Of a stretch of 64,000 nt of DNA, positions 1 through 8,853 are shown piece after piece. The notes beneath the pieces are model-generated. The model ran no database searches and was not told the origin of the DNA. It worked only from the letters and a program-made list of their open reading frames with translations. A program made the translations under genes and the position numbers. The first letter of the stretch is position 1. Every line of letters begins with the position of its first letter. The DNA is from Notoacmeibacter marinus (GTDB taxonomy: Bacteria > Pseudomonadota > Alphaproteobacteria > Rhizobiales > Rhizobiaceae), in the NCBI RefSeq assembly GCF_002238045.1, contig NZ_NBYO01000002.1, positions 558,001 to 622,000 on the forward strand. Reading direction: 5' to 3'.

Positions 1-2
1 GC

Positions 3-386
3 GACGCAAAGGCTGTGGCCGAGAGCTTTATCGCCAATGAGAAGCCCGAACTGATCTGGGAAGGCGAGCGCGCGCTGTTGCCCAAACAGAAGGTCAAGTT
101 GCTGCTCAACCTGCTCCTGATTGCCAATGCCGCCATTCCGCGCGGCGGCGAGATCAAGGTATCGCTCGACGCGCTGGAGACGGCGCCCGTCTTCACGATC
201 ACCGCCACCGGGCGAATGATCCGCGTCCCGCCGCACTTCCTGGAACTGCACGGCGGATCGGTCGGCGAAGAGCCGATCAACGCCCATTCCATTCAGGCCT
301 ACTACACCATCCTCATGGCCAGCGAAGCCAAGATGGACATCGGCATTTCCACCACCGGCGAAGCGGTGACGCTGACGGCGCGCTAG
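3..386 (+). CDS. chpT: ChpT-type histidine phosphotransferase, C-terminal part (5' truncated by window)
   Basis: The reading frame is open from the first bases and ends at TAG 384-386, giving 127 residues of a longer protein. The sequence, a KVKLLLNLLLIANAAIPRGG helix-strand region followed by a degenerate ATPase-like domain ending in SIQAYYTILMA, matches the C-terminal half of ChpT (HPTransfase family). In alphaproteobacteria ChpT passes phosphate from the CckA hybrid kinase to CtrA and CpdR in the cytoplasm. The phospho-accepting His lies upstream of the window. The position just before a response regulator and ctrA is the arrangement typical of Rhizobiales and supports the call. A GTG at 15 could be read as a start but would remove the phosphotransfer helices. 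Confidence 0.85.
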   Translation, partial: DAKAVAESFIANEKPELIWEGERALLPKQKVKLLLNLLLIANAAIPRGGEIKVSLDALETAPVFTITATGRMIRVPPHFLELHGGSVGEEPINAHSIQAYYTILMASEAKMDIGISTTGEAVTLTAR

Positions 387-525
387 GTCGGCCGGCACCG
401 CGCCTGCCATCTCCATCAAATCGGAAACAGCCTATTTCAGGTTCCTTAACCCGCGGGCGATAGGCTTTCGTCGGGCGCATGCAATCGCGTCGCGTGAAGG
501 GAAAAAGCAAGGGTCCCCGCTGGTG

Positions 526-939
526 ATGAACCGATGTCTTGTCATCGACGATGCTCCGGTCGTCCGGAAAGTCGCATCCCGCATCCTGTCCTCCGAGGGC
601 ATGGAGGTGGAGGTGGCCGATAGCGGCAGCGCTGCCCTCAGCATTTTCAGTGACATGCGCCCGGACATCATCCTTCTGGACGACTGGCTGCCCGATATGC
701 GCAGCGTCGATTTTCTGCAGAGCCTTCAGAGCATGACGGCCGGCGCGATGCCGATGGTCTTTCTGATGGTGGTCGAAGTGGACCCCGTTCCGATCATGCG
801 CGCCAAGCGGGCCGGAGCAGAAGGCTGGATCCTGAAGCCCTTCGACCGTCCTCTCCTGATGTCGGCGATCGAAAAGAACGTCGAAAAAGCGATGCGCCGC
901 CGCAGGAGAAATGCGGAGAAGGAAGAAGCCGCAGCCTAG
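526..939 (+). CDS. Single-domain response regulator with an atypical receiver
   Basis: This 137-residue protein is a receiver domain with no output domain. It has the acidic pair D8/D9, a phosphoacceptor-like D52 in the LLDDWLPD strand end and the conserved K104 in ILKPF. Two normally strong positions differ: the Thr/Ser switch after beta-4 is hydrophobic (VFLMVVEVD), and the usual MDG after the phosphorylation site is MRS. The C-terminus is a basic/acidic tail (RRRRRNAEKEE). A single-domain regulator between chpT and ctrA is common in Rhizobiales, so a role around the CckA-ChpT-CtrA relay is likely but its output is unknown. I chose ATG 526; a GTG directly before it (523) is possible. Confidence 0.8.
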   Translation: MNRCLVIDDAPVVRKVASRILSSEGMEVEVADSGSAALSIFSDMRPDIILLDDWLPDMRSVDFLQSLQSMTAGAMPMVFLMVVEVDPVPIMRAKRAGAEGWILKPFDRPLLMSAIEKNVEKAMRRRRRNAEKEEAAA

Positions 940-998
940 ATTTCAGAAAGCCGCGGCGTGGATTCCTCGAGTTCCGGTTTTCATTCAGAAAGAAGAAA

Positions 999-1020
999 AG
1001 CCCGGCGTGGCGGCCGGGCT
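999..1020 (-). terminator. Hairpin terminator between the converging response regulator and ctrA
   Basis: An 8-bp perfect stem (AGCCCGGC 999-1006 pairing with GCCGGGCT 1013-1020) with a 6-nt loop lies between two converging genes. The plus-strand purine run at 988-998 (AGAAAGAAGAA) becomes a pyrimidine-rich, partly T-rich tail on the minus strand, so it would work best for ctrA. It may also stop the plus-strand transcript. Confidence 0.6.
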
Positions 1021-1056
1021 CTTGAGAATTTCGATTGTTTTGTTCCGGTCAGGCCC

Positions 1057-1752
1057 TCAGGCGCTGGCGCGGACTTCTTCCGGCTCGCGCAGCACGTAAC
1101 CGCGACCCCATACCGTCTCAATGTAGGACTGACCGCCGGACGCCATGTCCAGCTTCTTGCGCAGCTTGCAGATGAAGACGTCGATGATCTTCAGTTCCGG
1201 TTCGTCCATGCCGCCATAGAGATGGTTGAGGAACATTTCCTTGGTGAGCGTCGTGCCCTTGCGCAGGGAGAGCAGCTCCAGCATCTGATATTCCTTGGCG
1301 GTCAGATGCACGCGCTGGCCGCCCACTTCCACCGTCTTGGTATCGAGGTTCACAACCAGATCGCCGGTGGTGATGATCGACTGGGCGTGGCCCTTGGAGC
1401 GGCGGACGATAGCGTGAATGCGGGCCACAAGCTCGTCTTTGTGGAACGGCTTGGTCATGTAGTCATCGGCGCCGAAACCGAGACCGCGCACCTTGTCCTC
1501 GATGCCGGCCATGCCGGAAAGGATCAGGATGGGCGTCTTGACCTTGGAGAGCCGCAGCGTCCGCAGCACCTCGTAACCGCTCATATCGGGCAGGTTCAGG
1601 TCCAGCAGAATGATGTCGTAATCGTAGAGCTTGCCGAGATCGACACCCTCCTCGCCGAGATCGGTCGTGTCGACGTAAAAGCTTTCCGACTTGAGCATCA
1701 ATTCGATGCTCTGTGCCACCGCACTGTCGTCTTCAATGAGCAGAACGCGCAT
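1057..1752 (-). CDS. ctrA: Cell-cycle master response regulator CtrA
   Basis: The 231-residue protein is an OmpR-family regulator and is near-diagnostic for CtrA throughout: [20 protein letters not shown] at the start, phosphoacceptor D51 in [29 protein letters not shown], and a winged-helix domain with [39 protein letters not shown] and [12 protein letters not shown]. CtrA controls DNA replication, division, motility and envelope genes. It receives phosphate through CckA and ChpT (start of this window). It is monocistronic here, with a 449-bp upstream region shared with fliJ that contains GANTC sites and a candidate CtrA box. Length and motifs are intact. Confidence 0.97.
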   Translation of the reverse strand: MRVLLIEDDSAVAQSIELMLKSESFYVDTTDLGEEGVDLGKLYDYDIILLDLNLPDMSGYEVLRTLRLSKVKTPILILSGMAGIEDKVRGLGFGADDYMTKPFHKDELVARIHAIVRRSKGHAQSIITTGDLVVNLDTKTVEVGGQRVHLTAKEYQMLELLSLRKGTTLTKEMFLNHLYGGMDEPELKIIDVFICKLRKKLDMASGGQSYIETVWGRGYVLREPEEVRASA

Positions 1753-2201
1753 TCAGTCTTCCCCTCTTTCACCGCCGAGGCTTCGAGCCTGCCCGTTTGG
1801 GCGACAGCTGATTTGCCTTGGCGTAGAGCCTGCCACGAAGATGGTTAACAAAGTCCGAATCGGGATGGCAAGTCTGCCTCGAACCTATGAAAACCTCATC
1901 GCAACGTGATGATCTTACAACAGAAATCGAGGTTTAGGCCCACATGGACCGACACGAAGAAACGCCTTCAAGTGATTCTTCGGACTCGCCTTCCGGGTCA
2001 TTTCGATGCGGCGCATATTTTTTTACCGCACCTTAATGACCGGTCACTATGATTAACGACGCCCGTAAACGAAGTCTTACCAAACCCCGGCAATCGCAAC
2101 CTTTTTTTAAGGGGTGCCAATTCGGGGAAGAAAAGGCGGAAATGGGGGTCCCGGAGCCAGTTTCGCCGGGTGCATCGCGTTTGAGTGTCAGGAGTACACC
2201 G
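1753..2201. promoter_or_regulatory. Divergent ctrA-fliJ promoter region with GANTC sites and a candidate CtrA box
   Basis: No gene is visible in these 449 bases. They contain three GANTC motifs (1857-1861, 1974-1978, 1983-1987), the target of the alphaproteobacterial cell-cycle methylase CcrM. TTTA-N7-TTAA at 2022-2036 differs by one base from the full CtrA box TTAA-N7-TTAA, and single TTAAC half-sites occur at 1844 and 2053. In Caulobacter and Rhizobiales ctrA is controlled by CtrA itself and by methylation state, so this region is a good candidate for the same. The motifs are read directly; their function is inferred. Confidence 0.5.
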
Positions 2202-2579
2202 ATGAAATCGAGGGATAACCTTGTCCGTCTCAACCAGTTTCACGTCAATGAAAAGCGGCGTCAGCTGGACCAGCTTGAGACCATGATGGCCGAATTTACC
2301 CGCAAGGCTGCCGAACTGGAACTGCAGATCGAATCGGAAGAGAAGAAGGCGAACATCACCGATGTCGACCATTTCGCCTATCCGACCTTCGCCAAAGCAG
2401 CCCGGGTTCGCCGCGAAAATCTGCTGACGTCACAGGCCGAGTTGAAGGTCCAGCGCGATGCCGCGGAAGCAGCATTGGCGGAAGCGGAAGCGGAACTGTC
2501 ACGCGCTGAAATGCTGGATGCCCGCGAAGCGCGCTCGCGGCCGGTCGAAACGGTCGATCGACGTCATATGATCGGCTAG
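2202..2579 (+). CDS. fliJ: Flagellar export chaperone FliJ
   Basis: This 125-residue, highly charged, predicted coiled-coil protein begins MKSRDNLVRLNQFHVNEKRR and continues with heptad-like QLDQLETMMAEFTRKAAELELQIESEEKK. FliJ sits in the cytoplasmic export gate with the FliI ATPase and helps deliver rod and hook subunits. I chose ATG 2202 because AGGAG (2190-2194) precedes it at a proper distance and the FliJ-like sequence starts there; the longer open frame upstream has no family similarity. A fliJ gene next to ctrA is common in Rhizobiales. CtrA normally regulates flagellar genes, which fits the candidate CtrA box in the shared upstream region. Confidence 0.8.
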   Translation: MKSRDNLVRLNQFHVNEKRRQLDQLETMMAEFTRKAAELELQIESEEKKANITDVDHFAYPTFAKAARVRRENLLTSQAELKVQRDAAEAALAEAEAELSRAEMLDAREARSRPVETVDRRHMIG

Positions 2580-2608
2580 AGCCGTTTAAATAGGCGACAA
2601 TCAAGGCA

Positions 2609-2644
2609 GCCGTCGGAGCCTCGTCCTGACCGAGGCCCGACGGC
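2609..2644 (+). terminator. Strong hairpin after fliJ
   Basis: GCCGTCGG plus AGCCTCG (2609-2623) pairs with CGAGGC plus CCGACGGC (2631-2644) with one bulged base, giving a stem of about 14 bp and a 7-nt loop. It lies 30 bp after fliJ and 85 bp after the end of the converging dehydrogenase gene. It lacks a T-run on either side, so it may be Rho-assisted or a 3'-end stabiliser rather than a classical intrinsic terminator. Confidence 0.45.
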
Positions 2645-2729
2645 GCTTGCCGTCTATCCGTCGGATGGCGATTTACGGCGTCTGGCGCCGATCCGGAATG
2701 CCGCGTCATTTGTTCGCGAGCAAGACCCG

Positions 2730-3503
2730 TCAGCTCATCCACTGTCCGCCATCGACATTGTAGCATTGTGATACGATATAGTCCGCTTCATCCGAAGCGA
2801 GGAAGACAGCCATGCCCGTCAGATCGTCGGGCGTCGCAAAGCGGCCCGCCGGCACGCCGGCCTCCACCTCCGCCTTCTTCTGGCCCGCCGGTTTGCCTTC
2901 CAGCCTGGCGAACAGGCTGTCGACGTGCTGCCAGTGTTCGCCTTCCACGACGCCAGGAGCGATGGCGTTCACATTGATGCCGTGCCGGATGAGGTTCAGC
3001 CCGGCCGATTGCGTCAGGGAAATCACCGCCGCTTTGGTCGAACAATAAACCGCAACGAGGCTTTCCCCCCTGCGCCCGGCCTGGCTGGCCATGTTGATGA
3101 TCTTGCCGCCATGGCCCTGCGCAATCATCTGCCTGGCCGCAGCCTGCATGGTGAAGAGCGTGCCGGCGACATTCACGGCAAAGAGCCGCTCATAGCTATG
3201 GCGGGTGATATCGACGATAGGGTCCGCGTCGAACACCGCCGCATTGTTGACCAGAATGTCGAGTTTGCCAGACCGTTCGGACACGGTTGCAACGGTCAGA
3301 TCGATGCTGGCCTGCGCCGTCACGTCCAGCTCCACCGCATAGGCGCCGTCGCCGATTTCCACCGCAGCCGCTTGCGCGGCGGCCAGATCGATGTCGCCGA
3401 TGGCGACGGTCGCGCCTTCGCGGACATAGGCCTTCGCAAAACCGAGGCCGATTCCCCGCGCCGCGCCGGTAATCAGCGCCGACTTGCCTTCGAGACGCCT
3501 CAT
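2730..3503 (-). CDS. smoS: Sorbitol dehydrogenase, short-chain dehydrogenase family (L-iditol 2-dehydrogenase, SmoS type)
   Basis: The 257-residue protein is a classical SDR: NAD-binding TGAARGIG (12-19), NNA at 86-88, catalytic S140, Y153 and K157 (YCSTK). SmoS of Rhodobacter oxidises D-glucitol to D-fructose and galactitol to D-tagatose with NAD. This gene is last in the smoE-F-G-K-S order and overlaps smoK by 4 bp (ATGA), as in the Rhodobacter polyol operon, which supports the substrate call. The mannitol dehydrogenase (smoM) that may follow smoS elsewhere is not present. SDR substrate cannot be read from sequence alone, so sorbitol is inferred from context and overall similarity. Confidence 0.8.
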   Translation of the reverse strand: MRRLEGKSALITGAARGIGLGFAKAYVREGATVAIGDIDLAAAQAAAVEIGDGAYAVELDVTAQASIDLTVATVSERSGKLDILVNNAAVFDADPIVDITRHSYERLFAVNVAGTLFTMQAAARQMIAQGHGGKIINMASQAGRRGESLVAVYCSTKAAVISLTQSAGLNLIRHGINVNAIAPGVVEGEHWQHVDSLFARLEGKPAGQKKAEVEAGVPAGRFATPDDLTGMAVFLASDEADYIVSQCYNVDGGQWMS

Positions 3504-4504
3504 GCGATCAGGAGCCCACCTTCGTCGAACCGATGAATCTTGTCGGGATGCGGCGTAAGATAGACCCGGTCGCCGTGATGCAGACCGATCTCGCCGTCGG
3601 CCCGGATCGTGACGGTTTCGGCAAGCCCGGTCTCATGAACGTGGAAAAACGTGTCCGAACCGAGATGTTCCGCCACGCCGATCGTGCCGTGCCAGACGCC
3701 TTCCTCTGTGGAGACATCGATATGTTCGGGCCGGATGCCAATGGTATGAGCGCCGCGCCGCGCCGCTTCCGGCCCGTCGATCAAATTCATCTTCGGCGAA
3801 CCGATGAAACCGGCGACGAACAGGTTGCGCGGGCTGCGATAGAGTTCGAGCGGGCTGCCGACCTGCTCGATATGGCCCGCCCGCAGAACCACGATCTTGT
3901 CGGCCATGGTCATCGCTTCCACCTGGTCGTGCGTCACATACACCATGGTGGTGGCAAGCCGCGTGTGCAGTTCGGAGATTTCAAGGCGCATCCCGACGCG
4001 CAGCGCCGCATCGAGATTCGACAGCGGCTCATCGAAGAGGAAGGCAGCCGGCTCGCGGACGATGGCGCGACCGATGGCCACTCGCTGGCGTTGTCCGCCG
4101 GACAGCTGCCCCGGCCGGCGGTCCAGATAATCGGTGAGGTTCAGCGCGTGCGCAGCGCTCTCGATCCGCCGCTTCTGTTCGTCCTCGGGCACCTTCGCCA
4201 TCTTCATCGGAAAGGCGATGTTCTTGCGGACCGACATATGCGGATAGAGCGCGTAGCTCTGGAAGACCATGGCGAGCCCGCGCTTGGCCGGCGGAAGATC
4301 GGTCGCCGGCTTGCCATCGATGCGGATCTCGCCTCCGGACACGTCTTCCAATCCGGCGATCAGTCGCAGAAGTGTGGATTTGCCGCAGCCGGACGGGCCG
4401 ACGAAGACGACGAATTCGCCGTCTTCGATGGTCAGGTCGAGCGGCGGGATGACCTCCACATCGCCGAAACTCTTCTGCACGTTCTCAAGGGTGATGCGTC
4501 CCAC
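3500..4504 (-). CDS. smoK: Polyol ABC transporter ATP-binding protein (SmoK/MtlK type)
   Basis: The 334-residue ATPase belongs to the MalK/UgpC class. It has Walker [10 protein letters not shown] (36-44), Q-loop [13 protein letters not shown], signature [14 protein letters not shown], Walker [12 protein letters not shown] and H-loop YVTHDQ, followed by a C-terminal regulatory TOBE-like region with GIRPEHI. It would energise sorbitol/mannitol import with SmoF/SmoG. It overlaps the following smoS by 4 bp and lies 12 bp after smoG. Length is slightly short of MalK (about 370) but normal for SmoK. Confidence 0.9.
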   Translation of the reverse strand: MGRITLENVQKSFGDVEVIPPLDLTIEDGEFVVFVGPSGCGKSTLLRLIAGLEDVSGGEIRIDGKPATDLPPAKRGLAMVFQSYALYPHMSVRKNIAFPMKMAKVPEDEQKRRIESAAHALNLTDYLDRRPGQLSGGQRQRVAIGRAIVREPAAFLFDEPLSNLDAALRVGMRLEISELHTRLATTMVYVTHDQVEAMTMADKIVVLRAGHIEQVGSPLELYRSPRNLFVAGFIGSPKMNLIDGPEAARRGAHTIGIRPEHIDVSTEEGVWHGTIGVAEHLGSDTFFHVHETGLAETVTIRADGEIGLHHGDRVYLTPHPDKIHRFDEGGLLIA

Positions 4505-4516
4505 GGGAAGGTCTCC

Positions 4517-5347
4517 TTATTTCACCGCGCCGAAGGTCAGGCCGCGGACCAGCTGCTTCTGGCTGAACCAGCCCATGATGAGGATCGGCGCGATGGCCAT
4601 GGTCGAAGCCGCCGAAAGCTTTGCGTAGAACAGCCCTTCCGGTGACGAATAGCTTGCGATGAAAGCAGTAAGGGGGGCGGCGTTTGCGGCGGTCAGATTG
4701 AGCGTCCAGAAGGCCTCGTTCCACGCCAGGATGATATTGAGCAGCATGGTGGAGGCGATACCCGGCACCGCCATCGGCAACAGCACGTAGGTGACCTCCG
4801 AACGCAGCGTCGCGCCGTCCATCCTAGCCGCCTCCAGGATCTCGCCGGGAATTTCCTTGAAATAGGTATAGAGCATCCACACGATGATCGGCAGGTTGAT
4901 CAGCATCAGCACCGCGACCAATCCGGTGCGGGTGTCCAGAAGCCCCATATCCCGGAACAGAAGATAGATGGGCACCAGAACGCCGACGGCTGGCAGCATC
5001 TTGGTCGACAGCATCCACATCAGAATGTTCTTGGTCTGCTTGCCGGGCACGAACGCCATCGCCCATGCGGCGGGCACGGCGATGGCAAGGCCCAGAATGG
5101 TCGATCCGACCGAGATGACGACCGAGTTCCAGAAGTGGCGGAAATAGTTCGACCGCTCCTGCACCGCCTCGTAGTTCTGGAACGTCCAGTCGAAGAAGAG
5201 GAAGGAAGGTGGAGACGAAATCGCTTCGGCCTCGGTCTTGAAACTGGTCAGGACCGTCCAGAGAATCGGAAAGAAGATGATCAGGCCGATTGCCCAGGCG
5301 ATCGTCGTGTTCACGATCTTGCGGGATCTTGTGACTGAGCGCGCCAT
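4517..5347 (-). CDS. smoG: Polyol ABC transporter permease (SmoG/MtlG type)
   Basis: The 276-residue membrane protein has an N-terminal segment IVNTTIAWAIGLIIFFPILWTVLTSFK, five further hydrophobic segments and the EAA loop (EAARMDGATLRSEVTYVLLPMAVPGI) that couples to the ATPase. This is the MalG-like partner of the transporter. It follows smoF after 10 bp and precedes smoK by 12 bp, so the proteins are almost surely co-translated from one messenger. Confidence 0.9.
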   Translation of the reverse strand: MARSVTRSRKIVNTTIAWAIGLIIFFPILWTVLTSFKTEAEAISSPPSFLFFDWTFQNYEAVQERSNYFRHFWNSVVISVGSTILGLAIAVPAAWAMAFVPGKQTKNILMWMLSTKMLPAVGVLVPIYLLFRDMGLLDTRTGLVAVLMLINLPIIVWMLYTYFKEIPGEILEAARMDGATLRSEVTYVLLPMAVPGIASTMLLNIILAWNEAFWTLNLTAANAAPLTAFIASYSSPEGLFYAKLSAASTMAIAPILIMGWFSQKQLVRGLTFGAVK

Positions 5348-5357
5348 TATGCCCTCC

Positions 5358-6230
5358 TCACGCGTCGAGATTCTTGCCGATCATCCGCATCAGGAAGATC
5401 GCAACGATATTGGCGAGGATGATGGCGACCACGCCGCCGGCCGAGCCGAGCCCGACATCGAACTGAAGGAGCGACTGGATATAGACCAGATAGGTCAGAT
5501 TGGTGGAGGCGACGCCCGGCCCGCCCGCCGTCGTCACCAGAATTTCCGCGAAAATCGACAGGAGGAAGATGGTCTGGATCAGAATGACCACCGTGGCCGC
5601 GCGCGAAAGATGCGGCACGACGATGTAGAAGAAGCGCGAAAGGGCGCCGGCGCCATCCATCTCTGCCGCCTCGATCTGCTCGCTGTCGAGCGACTGCATC
5701 GCCGTCAGCAGAATCAGCGTTGCGAAGGGCAGCCATTGCCAGGCGACGATCAGAATGATCGAGGCGAGCGGCGCCACCGCCAGAAAGTCGAAAGGTTGTA
5801 TCCCGATGAGGCGGGCCAGATGGGCGAACAGCCCGTTGACCGGATTCATGAACATATTCTTCCAGACCAGCGCCGACACGGTAGGCATGACGAAGAAGGG
5901 GGCGATGACGAGCAGACGCACGATCCCCTGCCCGAACATTGGCTGGTCGAGGAGAAGCGCCAGCAGCGTACCGCCGATTATGGTGATCAGAAGAACGCCG
6001 CCGACGAGCAGCAGCGTATTGACAAGCGCCGTCGTGAAGGCCGGATCGGTGAAGAAATATTGATAGTTCTCCATACCGACAAACGGGGTGCCGCCGGGCA
6101 TCAGCAGATTGTAGCGCAACGTGGAGAAATAGAGCGTCAGCACCAGCGGCACGATCATCCACAGCAACAGGACGATCACGGCAGGCGCGATCATGAGCCG
6201 CGCAGCGGCTTTGGAATGCTGGGTCGCCAT
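5358..6230 (-). CDS. smoF: Polyol ABC transporter permease (SmoF/MtlF type)
   Basis: The 290-residue membrane protein has a MalF-like layout: a first transmembrane segment at AARLMIAPAVIVLLLWMIVPLVLTLYFS, a periplasmic loop, further segments and the EAA motif EAAEMDGAGALSRFFYIVVPHLS. The text QYFFTDPAFTTALVNTLLLVGG is typical of sugar ABC permeases. It forms the membrane channel with SmoG. A stable hairpin separates it from smoE upstream, which usually lets the binding protein be made in excess. Confidence 0.9.
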   Translation of the reverse strand: MATQHSKAAARLMIAPAVIVLLLWMIVPLVLTLYFSTLRYNLLMPGGTPFVGMENYQYFFTDPAFTTALVNTLLLVGGVLLITIIGGTLLALLLDQPMFGQGIVRLLVIAPFFVMPTVSALVWKNMFMNPVNGLFAHLARLIGIQPFDFLAVAPLASIILIVAWQWLPFATLILLTAMQSLDSEQIEAAEMDGAGALSRFFYIVVPHLSRAATVVILIQTIFLLSIFAEILVTTAGGPGVASTNLTYLVYIQSLLQFDVGLGSAGGVVAIILANIVAIFLMRMIGKNLDA

Positions 6231-6263
6231 GGCGGCTCCTCCCTCCCCGGGCAGGCGGCAGAT

Positions 6264-6291
6264 GCGGGGCCGCTTTCAGAAGCGACCCCGC
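6264..6291 (-). other. Intercistronic hairpin downstream of smoE
   Basis: A 12-bp stem with one mismatch (6264-6275 with 6280-6291, loop TCAG) lies 11 bp after the smoE stop codon and before smoF. There is no T-run. It is best read as a 3'-stabilising or partial-attenuation structure that raises binding-protein yield relative to the permeases. Confidence 0.5.
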
Positions 6292-6302
6292 CTGTCGGCA
6301 GA

Positions 6303-7625
6303 TTACTTGCCGTAACCCGCGCGGCTCATCTCGCGCTGGGTGATGGACTGGGCCTGCGCCAGCGCCTCCTCGGCCGAGCTCTGCCCGGCCAGCGCTGCCG
6401 AGAGCGCCTGCCCCACTGCCGTGCCGATGCCCTGAAACTCGGGGATCGCAACGAACTGCACCCCTGTATACGGCACTTCCTCGACAGTCGGGCTGGTCGG
6501 ATCGGCAAGCTCGATCGACTGCAGGGTCATCTTGGCGAAGGGCGCCGCATCGAGATAATCCTGGTTCTCATAAAGTGAGGTGCGGGTGCCAGGTGGCACG
6601 TTCGCCCAGCCCTCTTTCTCGGCCACGATTTCGGTGTAGTCCTTCGAAGTCGCCCACGCCACGAAATCCTTGGCGGCCTGCTCGGCATCTGTGCCCGCTG
6701 GAATCGCCAGCGACCATGCCCAGAGCCAGTTGGCGCGCTTCTCCACGCCTTCCTTGTTGGGCGCCAGCGTGAAACCGACGCTGTCGGCGACCTGACTGTC
6801 ATCGGGATTGGTTACGAAGGAGGCGGCGACGGTGGCGTCGATCCACATGCCGCACTTGCCCTGCTGGAACAGCGACAGGTTTTCGTTGAAGCCGTTCGAC
6901 GCCGCGCCCGGAGGACCGTATTTGTTCATCAGGTCGAGATAGGTGGTGAAGCTCTCCTTCCATTCTGGGCTGTCGAACTGCGGCTTCCAGTCCATGTCGA
7001 ACCAGCGCGCGCCGAAGGAATTGGCCATGGTGGTCAGGAAGGCGGTGTTCTCGCCCCAGCCGGGCTTGCCCCGCAGGCAGATCCCGTAAATCTCGTTCTC
7101 GCCATCATGCATCGCCTCGGCGGCCTTTGCGATATCCGTCCAGGTAGGCTCATCCGGCATTTCCATGCCGGCCTTTTCCATCAGGTCCGTGCGATACATG
7201 ACCATTGAGCTTTCACCGTAGAATGGCGCGGCGTAGAGCGTGCCGTCGACCGAAAGCCCCCCGGCGATTGAGGGCAGGATATCGTCGGCGTCGTAGCCGT
7301 CGGGCATGTTCTCAAGCGGCACCAGCCAGTCTTGCTTTGCCCAGATCGGAACCTCGTAGGTGCCGATCGTCATCACGTCGAACTGGCCGCCCTTGGTGGC
7401 GATGTCCTGGGTGACGCGCTGGCGCAGCGTGTTTTCTTCCAGAACCACCCATTCGATGGTGTGGCCGGTCTCTTTCTCCCACTGCGGCGAGAGCTGTTGC
7501 ATCCGGATCATGTCGCCATTGTTCACGGTGGCCACCGTGATGGTATCGGCCATGGCCGATGTCGAAAGACCCGCCACAAGGCCAAAGCCCACGGCGGACC
7601 CCAAAAGGGTGCGCTTCGAAATCAT
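6303..7625 (-). CDS. smoE: Sorbitol/mannitol periplasmic binding protein (SmoE/MtlE type)
   Basis: The 440-residue protein starts with a Sec signal (RTLLGSAVGFGLVAGLSTSAMA, cleavage likely before DTITVATVNNGD). The mature sequence strongly resembles SmoE/MtlE: DIATKGGQFDVMTIGTYEVPIWAKQDWL, and a sugar-binding cleft region with FYGESSMVMYRTDL. It captures polyols in the periplasm for SmoFGK. It is the first structural gene of the operon and has GGGAGG as ribosome binding site. A LacI-type operator lies 18 bp upstream of the start codon. Confidence 0.9.
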   Translation of the reverse strand: MISKRTLLGSAVGFGLVAGLSTSAMADTITVATVNNGDMIRMQQLSPQWEKETGHTIEWVVLEENTLRQRVTQDIATKGGQFDVMTIGTYEVPIWAKQDWLVPLENMPDGYDADDILPSIAGGLSVDGTLYAAPFYGESSMVMYRTDLMEKAGMEMPDEPTWTDIAKAAEAMHDGENEIYGICLRGKPGWGENTAFLTTMANSFGARWFDMDWKPQFDSPEWKESFTTYLDLMNKYGPPGAASNGFNENLSLFQQGKCGMWIDATVAASFVTNPDDSQVADSVGFTLAPNKEGVEKRANWLWAWSLAIPAGTDAEQAAKDFVAWATSKDYTEIVAEKEGWANVPPGTRTSLYENQDYLDAAPFAKMTLQSIELADPTSPTVEEVPYTGVQFVAIPEFQGIGTAVGQALSAALAGQSSAEEALAQAQSITQREMSRAGYGK

Positions 7626-7642
7626 AGTATCCTCCCAGAAAC

Positions 7643-7656
7643 TTTACACGGGGAAA
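7643..7656. promoter_or_regulatory. Candidate LacI-family operator before smoE
   Basis: TTTACACGGGGAAA matches 12 of 14 positions of the perfect palindrome TTTACACGTGTAAA found before the adjacent LacI regulator (8854-8867). It sits just upstream of the smoE ribosome binding site, where a bound repressor would block the operon. The match is visible; binding is inferred. Confidence 0.6.
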
Positions 7657-7732
7657 ATATAAGGAGGAAAGTTGCGCCGCGTCAACTGAAAACGGCGACT
7701 GCCGATTGTGGCACGCCAACCGCCGTTTTGGG

Positions 7733-8770
7733 CTAGGCCGACTCGCGAAGCTTTAACGCTCCGTCGAACAGCTGAATTTCCGGTTGGCCGGGGGCAAAGC
7801 CGCCCCGCATCTTCTGAACCAGTCGCGACACGGCGGCCTTGCCGATCGCATCGACATTTTGCGCAACGGTCGTCAGCGATGGCGCGGTGAAGGGGCAGAG
7901 CGGATAATCGTCATGGCCGGCGATCCGCAATCCGCCCTTCGCGCCACGCCCGGGAACGAGGCCGTGACGCGATGCCGCACGCAACGCGCCAATGGCGACG
8001 CGGTCGTTGACGCAAAGAACGGATCGGTCGATGTATTGGCCACGCGCGAAAGCGGCATTCATCACCGCCTCGCCGTGCTCCTCGAAATACCAGAAATCCT
8101 CGATCAGTTCGGTGCCAACGACCTCCGGCTCATGGCCGAGCCGTTCCATACATTCGATATAGGCGTGTTCGCGCTCCATGGCGTTGAAGTTCACGCGCGG
8201 CATGGCGAGGAATATGGGCGGCGGCCCGACACGGCAGAGATATTCGGTGATCAGACCCGTGCTCTGCCAGTGATCGCTGCCCACAAAATCGACATTCGGC
8301 ATCGTTGTCGGCCGGGAGTCCACGAGAACGAAGGGCAACCGTTCTTGCAGTCGTTCATAGGTTTTCAGGTCGCTCTGATTGCCGAGCGGCACGACGAGCG
8401 CGCCATCCACGCTCATCGACATAAAGGTTTGGGCGGCCCGCGCTTCGATATCCGGATCGAAATGGGAGCACTGCATAATGACGGTGAACCCCGCATCCAT
8501 CGCGGCGATCTCAATGGCCTGCAAAAGCTTGGTGAAGAAGAGGTCGTTCAGATAGGGGATGATGACGCCGATCAGCCCGGTCGTCTTCCGGTTCATCCGC
8601 GTGGCGAAGAAGTTCGGCACATATTCGATCTTTTCCAGCTCCCGCTGGATTCGCGCCGCAGTAGAACGGCGAACGCTTTGCGGGTCCTGAAAATAACGCG
8701 AAAGGGTGGGCCGGGAGACGCCGATCGCCACCGACAACTCCTTCATCGTATCGATCTTCTGCTTTTTCAT
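7733..8770 (-). CDS. LacI-family regulator of the polyol operon
   Basis: The 345-residue protein has an N-terminal helix-turn-helix (MKELSVAIGVSRPTLSRYFQDPQSVRRSTAARI) and a periplasmic-binding-like sugar domain (TTGLIGVIIPYLNDLFFTKLLQAIE, LVVPLGNQ, SVLCVNDRVAIGALRAA, IAGHDDYPL). The hinge helix is unusual: PNFFATRM replaces the common LAxxL core that inserts in the minor groove. It lies directly upstream of smoE on the same strand. Two matching palindromes, one before each gene, suggest it represses itself and the operon and responds to a polyol. The exact inducer cannot be read. Confidence 0.85.
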   Translation of the reverse strand: MKKQKIDTMKELSVAIGVSRPTLSRYFQDPQSVRRSTAARIQRELEKIEYVPNFFATRMNRKTTGLIGVIIPYLNDLFFTKLLQAIEIAAMDAGFTVIMQCSHFDPDIEARAAQTFMSMSVDGALVVPLGNQSDLKTYERLQERLPFVLVDSRPTTMPNVDFVGSDHWQSTGLITEYLCRVGPPPIFLAMPRVNFNAMEREHAYIECMERLGHEPEVVGTELIEDFWYFEEHGEAVMNAAFARGQYIDRSVLCVNDRVAIGALRAASRHGLVPGRGAKGGLRIAGHDDYPLCPFTAPSLTTVAQNVDAIGKAAVSRLVQKMRGGFAPGQPEIQLFDGALKLRESA

Positions 8771-8853
8771 CGCCTGCCTTACCGCTCCATAGTGGCGCCG
8801 TACCTTTACGCAGATACGAACCGTGTCAAATTAGCGAACCGACGAACATAATA

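Noticed and set aside
1857-1987. GANTC enrichment as proof of CcrM control
   Set aside because: Three sites in about 450 bp is only slightly above chance. I kept them as supporting detail, not as an independent claim.
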